This document shows positions 1 through 6,820 of a stretch of 8,734 bases of DNA, piece by piece. The DNA lies in assembly GCA_002314455.1 (NCBI GenBank), contig DCFZ01000054.1, positions 1 through 8,734 on the forward strand. Reading direction: 5' to 3'. The notes below the pieces were generated by a model, which saw nothing but the letters and a program-made list of their open reading frames with translations, made no database searches and had not been told where the DNA came from. The DNA comes from Lentisphaeria bacterium UBA1791. GTDB lineage: Bacteria > Verrucomicrobiota > Lentisphaeria > Victivallales > Victivallaceae. The position numbers and the translations under genes are program-made. How positions within the stretch are numbered: the stretch's first letter is position 1; every line of letters begins with the position of its first letter.

Positions 1-75
1 GACGTATCGACCGCGATCACACGCCAGGCGCCCGCTTGCGCGGGGTTTTTAAGGTGCTGCGCACCGTTATTTATT
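1..75 (-). repeat. Left copy of a modular hairpin repeat abutting the hydF stop
   Basis: Read on the minus strand, in hydF orientation, this stretch starts AATAAATAACGG. It continues through a small palindrome (GGTGC-GCA-GCACC, 53-65), a run of A, a second stem-loop (CCCGC/GCGGG with a GCAA loop, 31-44) and GCGCCTGG. It ends with TGATCGCGGTC..TACGTC (19-1). The same series occurs inverted at 8530-8646: 24-75 matches 8530-8580 apart from one extra C, and 1-19 matches 8628-8646 at 17 of 19 positions. The hydF stop codon lies inside the shared sequence. The copy reaches the window edge, so its outer boundary is unknown. It is probably a dispersed intergenic repeat with a terminator-like role; no coding potential is visible. 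Confidence 0.9.
31..50 (+). terminator. Short intrinsic terminator inside the left repeat
   Basis: On the plus strand CCCGC (31-35), loop TTGC and GCGGG (40-44) are followed by G and five T (46-50). This is a weak, five-base-pair intrinsic terminator shape. It would stop transcripts entering from the left before they run antisense into hydF, rather than stopping hydF itself. The equivalent in the right repeat has the same orientation relative to its gene. Function is inferred. Confidence 0.4.
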
Positions 76-1279
76 GAAAGACGCGCGTTACTCGTGACAA
101 AACGCCTTGACACGCCGAGATCGCCATTCCGTAATTGGTGATGGGGACATGATATTTCTGTGCACTTTGGAGACGCGCAAGAACTTCCCGACGGCCGATC
201 ATACATCCGCCGCATTGGATGACGAGAGCGTAATCGCCGAGATTTTCGGGGAAGTCGTGACCGGCATAGACGTCGAAAGTGAGATCCTTGCCTGATTTCT
301 TACGGATCAGGCGTGGAATTTTGACTCGTCCGATATCGTCATCGGTCGCGTGATGACTGCATGCTTCGGCGATCAGAATTTTATCGCCGTTTTTCAAGTG
401 ACTGATTGTTTCGGCGCCGGAAATCAGTGTGAGGATATCGCCTTTGGCGGCGGCGAGTAAAATTGAAAAGGTTGTACACGGCACATCGTCCGGCGTATTG
501 GCGACCATAAAATCCACCACTTGTGAATCGCAGACGACGAGGTCGGGTTTCCCGTTCAGTTTCGCGAGTGTTTCGAGGTATTGGCTTTCCTTGGCGACAA
601 CGACAATGCAATCGCCGTCGAGCGCATCGCGGATCGCCTGAACCTGCGGTAAGATCAATCTGCCGCGCGGCGCCTGAATGTCGATTGGCACGATCAAAAC
701 GACAAGACTTTTGGGAGCGACCAAGTTGCGGAGCATTGGCGGATCCTGCAGAAAATCTTCCGGCACGACTTCGATCAGCGCCTTTTTCAGCACGGCGAGG
801 AACGTATCGCGTTCGTCGTGGAGTGCCGAAGCGGTCACGATCTTTTCGACGCCGTCCGCGCGGATAAGGTCGCAAAAAGCGGCGTCCGGCATTGCTTCAT
901 CGCACTTGTTGATGACGGCGACGACGGGAATTTTATGCTCCTTTGCCGACGCGATGATCTCCCTTTCGGGGGCGCCCCAGACGCCGGGCGTTGCGACGAG
1001 CAACGCCACGCCGGCGCGCTGAAAAATTCTGCGGGTGCGCGCCACGCGCTGACTGCCGAGTGCGGAGTGATCGTCAAGGCCCGCCGTATCAAGCAATACG
1101 ACGGGGCCCAAGGGAGGCAGTTCCATTACTTTTTCCACGACGTCCGTCGTCGTGCCCGCCTGGGGCGAAACGATCGAAACGTCCTGCCCGGAAATGAGAT
1201 TCACCAACGTCGACTTGCCGCAATTGGCGCGCCCGAAAAGCGCAATCTGCAGCCGTAAAGATTTTGGAACGCCATCCAT
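71..1279 (-). CDS. hydF: [FeFe]-hydrogenase H-cluster maturation GTPase HydF
   Basis: HydF is the scaffold on which HydE and HydG products are built into the 2Fe subcluster before transfer to apo-HydA. The 402-residue protein has an N-terminal Ras-like GTPase domain: P-loop GRANCGKS (16-23), the TTT of G2 (43-45), DTAG (64-67), NKCD (124-127) and SAL (151-153). A middle dimerisation domain follows. The C-terminal cluster domain has C307-S-H309 and C356-G-G-C359, which fits the HydF signature CxH-x46-CxxC exactly. IGRVKIPR (316-323) and the PITNYG segment near the end are also typical. The ATG at 1279 is preceded by GAGGTGG (1289-1283), which supports the start. Length is normal. HydE, HydG and hydrogenase are not in the window. 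The gene has its own promoter and ends inside the left repeat. Confidence 0.96.
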   Translation of the reverse strand: MDGVPKSLRLQIALFGRANCGKSTLVNLISGQDVSIVSPQAGTTTDVVEKVMELPPLGPVVLLDTAGLDDHSALGSQRVARTRRIFQRAGVALLVATPGVWGAPEREIIASAKEHKIPVVAVINKCDEAMPDAAFCDLIRADGVEKIVTASALHDERDTFLAVLKKALIEVVPEDFLQDPPMLRNLVAPKSLVVLIVPIDIQAPRGRLILPQVQAIRDALDGDCIVVVAKESQYLETLAKLNGKPDLVVCDSQVVDFMVANTPDDVPCTTFSILLAAAKGDILTLISGAETISHLKNGDKILIAEACSHHATDDDIGRVKIPRLIRKKSGKDLTFDVYAGHDFPENLGDYALVIQCGGCMIGRREVLARLQSAQKYHVPITNYGMAISACQGVLSRVTRVFQ

Positions 1280-1299
1280 ACACCACCTCGCATCGCTAT

Positions 1300-1328
1300 A
1301 ATATACGGGGAAACGGTGTATTTTTCAA
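1300..1328 (-). promoter_or_regulatory. Sigma70-like promoter of hydF
   Basis: On the minus strand, -35 TTGAAA (1328-1323), a 17-base spacer and -10 TATATT (1305-1300) lie just upstream of hydF. They sit directly after the T-run of the icd terminator, so hydF appears to be transcribed independently of icd. The predicted leader is short, roughly 15 bases. The -10 sits in the 9-mer TATATTATA that also occurs at the icd and typA promoters. Read from sequence only. Confidence 0.75.
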
Positions 1329-1341
1329 TAAAAACCCTCGC

Positions 1342-1378
1342 AAAAAAACGGAGTGTCGCCGACTGGGGCAACACTCCG
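1342..1378 (-). terminator. Rho-independent terminator of the icd transcript
   Basis: On the minus strand CGGAGTGT (1378-1371) pairs with ACACTCCG (1356-1349). The stem extends inward past a mismatch by GCC/GGC, leaving a six-base loop, and seven T follow (1348-1342). This is a strong, textbook intrinsic terminator. It lies 130 bases beyond the icd stop codon and just before the hydF promoter, separating the two transcription units. Confidence 0.9.
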
Positions 1379-1399
1379 CGGGGAAACGATCCCGGACGC

Positions 1400-1507
1400 T
1401 TAAATATCGTCGTCCTTGAATTTGCCGCTGTTGCGTAACTGCCGCTTTCCCGGACTTCCTTGATCTCCAGCGATTTCAGTACCTTTTTTCCGTTTTTCTG
1501 CCAGAAA
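1400..1507 (-). pseudogene. Possible degraded or frameshifted small ORF after icd
   Basis: The space between the icd stop and its terminator looks partly coding on the minus strand but in two different frames. One frame reads WQKNGKKVLKSLEIKEVRE near 1505-1448. Another reads LRNSGKFKDDDI and stops with TAA at 1402-1400, 21 bases before the terminator hairpin, which is a natural place for a gene end. No start codon with a ribosome-binding site is visible and no family is recognised. It may be a small gene remnant, or simply an untranslated tail whose composition mimics coding. Confidence 0.2.
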
Positions 1508-1508
1508 A

Positions 1509-2759
<1,251 letters not shown>

Positions 2760-2797
2760 AGATTGGTTTCCTTATGTTTCTGACCGGTTGCCTCTAT

Positions 2798-2826
2798 AAT
2801 ATATCACGCAAAAGATGCGCTTGCAA
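2798..2826 (-). promoter_or_regulatory. Sigma70-like promoter of icd
   Basis: On the minus strand, -35 TTGCAA (2826-2821), a 17-base spacer and -10 TATATT (2803-2798) are placed for a leader of about 30 bases before icd. The -35 is 13 bases from the -35 of the divergent typA promoter, so a regulator or polymerase bound here could affect both genes. No clear operator dyad is visible between them. Confidence 0.75.
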
Positions 2827-2839
2827 TGCTTTGATTCAG

Positions 2840-2868
2840 TTGATAAACCGCACTTTTTATGCTATATT
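2840..2868 (+). promoter_or_regulatory. Sigma70-like extended -10 promoter of the typA-nadE operon
   Basis: TTGATA (2840-2845), a 17-base spacer and TATATT (2863-2868) form a good promoter. TG at 2860-2861 gives an extended -10. The expected leader is about 35-40 bases. The ribosome-binding site before the typA ATG at 2912 is weak, with no clear AGGAG. This is the only promoter I can see for the six-gene plus-strand run. Confidence 0.75.
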
Positions 2869-2911
2869 ATATAAAATACGTTAACCAAAAACAATTACGG
2901 CAGAACTTTTT

Positions 2912-4744
2912 ATGGAAATCCGAAACATCGCGATCATCGCCCACGTCGACCACGGCAAAACGACGATGGTCGATCAGATTATGCGTCAGAGCAAACTTTT
3001 CCGCGATAACGAAGAAATGGTCGATTGCTTCCTCGACAGCAACGACTTGGAGCGCGAACGCGGCATCACGATCCTTTCCAAAAACATCAGCGTGCAGTAC
3101 AAAAACGTCAAGATCAACGTCATCGACACCCCGGGACACAGCGATTTCGGCGGTCAGGTCGAACGCGTCTTGAAACTCGCCGACGGCGTGCTGTTGCTCG
3201 TCGATTCCGCCGAAGGACCGATGCCGCAGACGCGTTTCGTGCTCGACAAGGCGCTCCGCCTCGGATTGCGCCCCGTCGTCGTCATCAACAAGATCGACAA
3301 GCCCGACGCCCGTCCCGACGCGGTGCAGAACAAGGTTTTCGACCTTTTCTGCGAACTCAACGCGAGCGACGAGCAGTTGGATTTCCCGACGCTTTACGCT
3401 TCCGGCCGCGACGGCTGGGCGATCCGCAACCTCGACGATCCGCGCGAATCGATCACGCCGTTGCTCGACGCGATCCTCGAATACGTGCCGGCGCCCAAGG
3501 TGGCCGAAGGCCCGGTCATCGCCCAGGTGGCGACGCTGGATTACTCCAATTTCGTCGGCCGCATCGGCATCGGCCGCGTCTACCGCGGCGACCTCAATCT
3601 CAAACGCCCGATGGTCATCATCAAGCGCGACGGCAAGACGGAAAATGTCGCGATCAAACAGCTTTTCACCTTTGAGGGGCTGGGGCGCAAGGAAGTCGAA
3701 AGCGTTCAGTGCGGCGACCTCTGCGCGATCGTCGGCGTGACCGACATCGACATTTCCGATACGATCTGCGATTTCGAGCATCCCGAGCCGATGCCGGCGA
3801 TCGCGATTGACGAGCCGACGATCTCGATGACTTTCCGCATCAACGATTCGCCCTTTTTCGGCAAGGAAGGCAAATATGTCGGCAGCCGCCAGTTGCGCGA
3901 ACGCCTTTACAAGGAAATCGAGCGCGACGTCGCGTTGCGCGTCGAAGATCTGCCCAGCGGCGACGCATTCAAAGTTTCGGGGCGCGGCGTGTTGCATTTG
4001 TCGATCCTGATCGAAACGATGCGGCGCGAGGGCTACGAGCTCGCCGTCGCCAAGCCGCAGGTAATCTGCAAGGAAATCGACGGCGTCAAACAGGAACCGA
4101 TCGAACGGCTCTCGATCGACGTGCCCAACGACTACGCGGGCAAGATCATCGAACTGGTCGGTTTGCGCCGCGGCGAATTGATCCAGATGGAATCGCGCGG
4201 CAGCCGTCAGCTGGTCGAATTTTTCATCCCGACCCGCGGCCTCATCGGCTTGCGGAGCCGCGCGCTCACCGCAAGTTGCGGCGAAGCGATCGTTTCGAGC
4301 ATCTACGACCACTATGAGCCGATCAAGGGCACGATCCCCGCACGGCAGAATGGCGTGATGGTCAGCATGGCGGGCGGCAAGGCGATCCCCTTCGCGGTCG
4401 ACGGCTTGCAGCAGCGCGGTGAATTTTTCATCGAGCCGGGCGTCGATTGCTACGAAGGCATGATCGTCGGCGAACACTGCAAAGAGGGCGACCTCGTCGT
4501 CAACGTCCAGCGCGCGAAGCAGTTGACCAACTTGCGCGCCGCGGGCAGTGACCGCAATATGAAAATCGCGCCGGCGCGCAAAATGTCGCTCGAGCAGGCG
4601 CTCGAATACATCAACGACGACGAACTGGTCGAAGTGACGCCCAAAAGCATCCGTCTGCGCAAACTTTATCTGACGGAATTGGAACGCCGCCGCCGCCACG
4701 TCAGGGAAATGGCGGAAGCCGCCGAAAAGGATGACGCGCAATAA
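2912..4744 (+). CDS. typA: Ribosome-associated translational GTPase TypA/BipA
   Basis: TypA/BipA is an EF-G-like GTPase that binds the 70S ribosome and helps 50S subunit assembly and growth under stress or cold. The 610-residue protein has the full family layout. The GTPase domain comes first, with AHVDHGKT (10-17), RERGIT (48-53, switch I), DTPGH (72-76) and NKID (126-129). A beta-barrel domain and EF-G-like domains follow, then the BipA-specific C-terminus, recognisable by RAAGSDRNMKIAPARKMSLE and the basic helix RLRKLYLTELERRR near the end. Length is typical and no key residue is missing. It heads the plus-strand operon, and its stop codon overlaps the next start (TAATG), suggesting translational coupling. 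The start is the first ATG and gives the conserved N-terminus MEIRNIAIIAHVDHGKT. Confidence 0.97.
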   Translation: MEIRNIAIIAHVDHGKTTMVDQIMRQSKLFRDNEEMVDCFLDSNDLERERGITILSKNISVQYKNVKINVIDTPGHSDFGGQVERVLKLADGVLLLVDSAEGPMPQTRFVLDKALRLGLRPVVVINKIDKPDARPDAVQNKVFDLFCELNASDEQLDFPTLYASGRDGWAIRNLDDPRESITPLLDAILEYVPAPKVAEGPVIAQVATLDYSNFVGRIGIGRVYRGDLNLKRPMVIIKRDGKTENVAIKQLFTFEGLGRKEVESVQCGDLCAIVGVTDIDISDTICDFEHPEPMPAIAIDEPTISMTFRINDSPFFGKEGKYVGSRQLRERLYKEIERDVALRVEDLPSGDAFKVSGRGVLHLSILIETMRREGYELAVAKPQVICKEIDGVKQEPIERLSIDVPNDYAGKIIELVGLRRGELIQMESRGSRQLVEFFIPTRGLIGLRSRALTASCGEAIVSSIYDHYEPIKGTIPARQNGVMVSMAGGKAIPFAVDGLQQRGEFFIEPGVDCYEGMIVGEHCKEGDLVVNVQRAKQLTNLRAAGSDRNMKIAPARKMSLEQALEYINDDELVEVTPKSIRLRKLYLTELERRRRHVREMAEAAEKDDAQ

Positions 4745-4989
4745 TGGCGATGTTGCTGTTACAATACCTTGTCCTCGCCTTGAGTCTGACGCTGATCATC
4801 AATCTGGCGACGGCGTTGAAACGCAAGCCGTGGCTGTGGGCGATGCTTCAGCTCGCCTGCGTTCTGATTTCGGAACATCTCTTTCGCATTTTCGTGCCCC
4901 GCATGCCCTGCGTGCTGGCAACGCTGATTGGCGCTATCGGCGGGTTTGTCGTGCTCTATCTCGTAAAATTCACGACTTTTAAGTACTAA
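4744..4989 (+). CDS. Unknown small membrane protein (81 aa)
   Basis: I do not recognise this family. The 81-residue product is strongly hydrophobic with three likely membrane helices, about residues 4-24, 31-51 and 56-76. They are separated by short basic loops (KRK at 26-28, and RMP at 53-55), with KFTTFKY at the C-terminus. There are no catalytic motifs. It begins at the A of the typA stop codon (TAATG) and ends 16 bases before purE, so it is almost certainly translated within the operon. An in-frame ATG also occurs at 4750, but the coupled ATG at 4744 is preferred. Codon use matches its neighbours. It could be a small inner-membrane accessory factor; no function is assigned. Confidence 0.8.
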   Translation: MAMLLLQYLVLALSLTLIINLATALKRKPWLWAMLQLACVLISEHLFRIFVPRMPCVLATLIGAIGGFVVLYLVKFTTFKY

Positions 4990-5005
4990 CAAAGGAGTAT
5001 CTACT

Positions 5006-5503
5006 ATGAGCGTAGCCGTCATCCTCGGCAGCAAAAGCGACCTCGACGTCGTGCGCGGCGCCTTTGACACCTTGAAAGAATTCGGCGTGCCCTATGTGGC
5101 GCACGTCTTTTCGGCGCACCGCACGCCGGAAGAAGCCGTCGATTTCGCCAAAAATGCCCGCTCTTCGGGCGTCGACGTCATCATCTGCGCCGCCGGCATG
5201 GCGGCGCATCTGGGCGGCGTGATCGCCGCTCATACGACGCTGCCCGTCATCGGGATCCCCGTGCCGAGTGCGCCCTTTAACGCGTTGGATTCGCTGTTGG
5301 CGACGGTTCAGATGCCTCCCGGGGTGCCGGTCGGCGCCGTCACCTGCGGCAAGGCGGGCGGCAAAAACGCCGCGCTCTACGCGATCGAAATGATCGCGAT
5401 CAAGGATGCGGCGCTCGCGCAGAAACTTGCCGATTTCCGTCGGGATCAACGTACCAAGGTTTTGGATTCCGACGCGGAACTCGCCGCCGAATTGGCGAAG
5501 TAG
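5006..5503 (+). CDS. purE: N5-carboxyaminoimidazole ribonucleotide mutase, class I PurE
   Basis: PurE converts N5-CAIR to CAIR in de novo purine synthesis. The 165-residue protein shows the PurE fold markers GSKSD (8-12), SAHRTP (36-41) with H38 and R39, and AGMAAHL (63-69) with H68. SLLATVQMPPGVPVG and CGKAGGKNAAL follow. AAHL and VQMP favour the bacterial class I, CO2-independent mutase, over the Treponema-type class II carboxylase. The usual AAHLPG motif reads AAHLGG here. AGGAG (4993-4997) lies eight bases before the ATG. PurK, the usual partner that makes N5-CAIR, is not in the window. The gene is embedded in the typA-nadE operon, 32 bases before the MarC-family gene. Confidence 0.96.
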   Translation: MSVAVILGSKSDLDVVRGAFDTLKEFGVPYVAHVFSAHRTPEEAVDFAKNARSSGVDVIICAAGMAAHLGGVIAAHTTLPVIGIPVPSAPFNALDSLLATVQMPPGVPVGAVTCGKAGGKNAALYAIEMIAIKDAALAQKLADFRRDQRTKVLDSDAELAAELAK

Positions 5504-5535
5504 GTGCTTCCTGACCTGAAAAAAAGGAGCGGAAA

Positions 5536-6159
5536 ATGTCGTTTCCAAGTACCGCGCAATGGATCGGACTCATCGTCAAGATCACGCTGCTTCTGACACC
5601 GTTTTTCGTCTTTTCCGTCTTTCTCGCGCTTTCCGCCGAGGAGCGCCTTGATCACGCGAGTCAACGGAAACTCGCCCACCGCACCGCGCTTGCCGTGATG
5701 GTCAGCTGCATTGTGCTTTTCCTTTTCGGCAAATGGATCTTTCAGTACCTCGGCATCTCGATCGATGCGTTCCGCATCGGGGCGGGGCTGGTGCTGTTGC
5801 TCAACGGCATCGACCTCGTGCGTTCGACCGGGATTCCCGCCGGCAGAAGCGTTTCCGAAGCGGGCGACCCCTCGGTCGTGCCGCTGGCGATCCCCTACAC
5901 CGTGGGCCCCGGCACCATCGGTACATTGATCGTCATGGGCGCGGACTCGACGCAGCGCATCGGCGACCGCATCGCAGTCGTCGTCGCCATCGTCTGCGCG
6001 TCGCTCTTTCTCGGCGTGATCCTGCACTTCGCCAATACGCTTGAACGCATTTTGAAAGCGCGCGGCACCAGCATCTTAAGCAAACTGACCGGTATGTACA
6101 TCGTCGCGCTCGCCGCGCAGATCATTTTCACCGGCGTCCACAATATGATTTTCAAGTAA
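5536..6159 (+). CDS. MarC-family integral membrane protein
   Basis: The 207-residue product resembles the MarC/UPF0056 family of six-helix inner-membrane proteins, whose biochemical role is not settled. Likely membrane helices are about 10-32, 49-71, 77-96, 115-135, 145-166 and 184-204. Family signs are the polar segment after helix 1 (LSAEER), the RIGAGLVLLLNGID segment, and PLAIPYTVGPGTIGTLIV (116-133), which matches the characteristic PLAIP..GPG repeat of the family. AAGGAG (5524-5529) lies six bases before the ATG. It sits between purE and plsY, nine bases before plsY, so co-expression with lipid synthesis is likely. A transporter role is possible but unproven. No signal peptide is evident apart from the first helix. 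Confidence 0.85.
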   Translation: MSFPSTAQWIGLIVKITLLLTPFFVFSVFLALSAEERLDHASQRKLAHRTALAVMVSCIVLFLFGKWIFQYLGISIDAFRIGAGLVLLLNGIDLVRSTGIPAGRSVSEAGDPSVVPLAIPYTVGPGTIGTLIVMGADSTQRIGDRIAVVVAIVCASLFLGVILHFANTLERILKARGTSILSKLTGMYIVALAAQIIFTGVHNMIFK

Positions 6160-6168
6160 GGTTATTTT

Positions 6169-6804
6169 ATGAGCATCATCGTCAAAGAAATCGCGTTTCT
6201 CCTCGCCGCCTATCTCATCGGCGCGATCCCTTTCGGTCTTTTGATCGGCTTCTATAACGGCGTCGACATCCGCAAAATGGGCTCCGGCAACATCGGGGCG
6301 ACCAACGTGACGCGCTGTTGCAGTCCGTTGCTCGGCAAAGTCTGTTTCGGCTGCGATTTCGTCAAGGGCTTTGTGCCGACGCAGATCACGTTGCTCTTTT
6401 TCCCCGATAATCCGTGGATCGTTCTCGGCGCCGCCGCCTGTACGGTATTGGGGCACATGTTCCCCTGTTATTTGAAGTTCAAAGGCGGCAAAGGCGTTTC
6501 GACTGCCGGCGGCGCGATGCTCGCGATCGCCCCCGTCAGCGTGCTCGCGGCGGCGATCACGTGGGTCGTCGTCTTTTTGTGGTCGCGTTACGTTTCCGTC
6601 GCCAGCATCGCCGCCGCGATCGTGATTGTCGCATCCGTCTGGGCGGGGCGACTCGCCGATCTCAGCTTTTTCAGCGCAACGGCAAAAAGTTTGCCGACCG
6701 TGATCTTTTGCACGGTGCTCGGCGTACTCGCGATCGTGCGCCACAAGTCCAATATCGTCCGGCTGATGAACGGCACGGAAAACCGTTTCGAGCGCAAAAA
6801 ATAA
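6169..6804 (+). CDS. plsY: Acyl-phosphate:glycerol-3-phosphate acyltransferase PlsY
   Basis: PlsY is an integral membrane enzyme that transfers an acyl group from acyl-phosphate to glycerol-3-phosphate, making lysophosphatidate, the first membrane phospholipid intermediate. The 211-residue protein has all three conserved cytoplasmic motifs: GSGNIGATNVTR (38-49), GHMFP with KFKGGKGVST (95-99 and 103-112), and RHKSNIVRLMNGTE (191-204). Around these are several membrane helices, about 5-28, 84-98, 113-137, 141-160 and 172-190. Length is typical. An AAGG overlapping the stop of the preceding gene lies seven bases before the ATG. PlsX, which makes acyl-phosphate, is not in the window. It is followed by nadE after 16 bases. 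Confidence 0.97.
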   Translation: MSIIVKEIAFLLAAYLIGAIPFGLLIGFYNGVDIRKMGSGNIGATNVTRCCSPLLGKVCFGCDFVKGFVPTQITLLFFPDNPWIVLGAAACTVLGHMFPCYLKFKGGKGVSTAGGAMLAIAPVSVLAAAITWVVVFLWSRYVSVASIAAAIVIVASVWAGRLADLSFFSATAKSLPTVIFCTVLGVLAIVRHKSNIVRLMNGTENRFERKK

Positions 6805-6810
6805 TTTGAT

Positions 6811-6816
6811 GGAGGG
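6811..6816 (+). promoter_or_regulatory. Ribosome-binding site that sets the nadE start
   Basis: GGAGGG lies four to five bases before the ATG at 6821. It overlaps the earlier possible starts TTG 6806 and ATG 6809, which have no comparable site. The ATG at 6821 also gives the family-like N-terminus (MHQFFRFAAVSP), so it is chosen. Confidence 0.75.
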
Positions 6817-6820
6817 TGCG

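Noticed and set aside
2867..4741. Very long open frame (about 624 codons) antisense to typA
   Set aside because: TypA is unmistakable on the other strand. The antisense frame has biased, repetitive composition (many D, A, F, R), no ribosome-binding site and no recognisable domain; it arises from C-ending codon preference.
6806..6820. Upstream TTG (6806) or ATG (6809) as the nadE start
   Set aside because: These lie on or before the GGAGGG site that fits the ATG at 6821, and the extra residues are not family-like.
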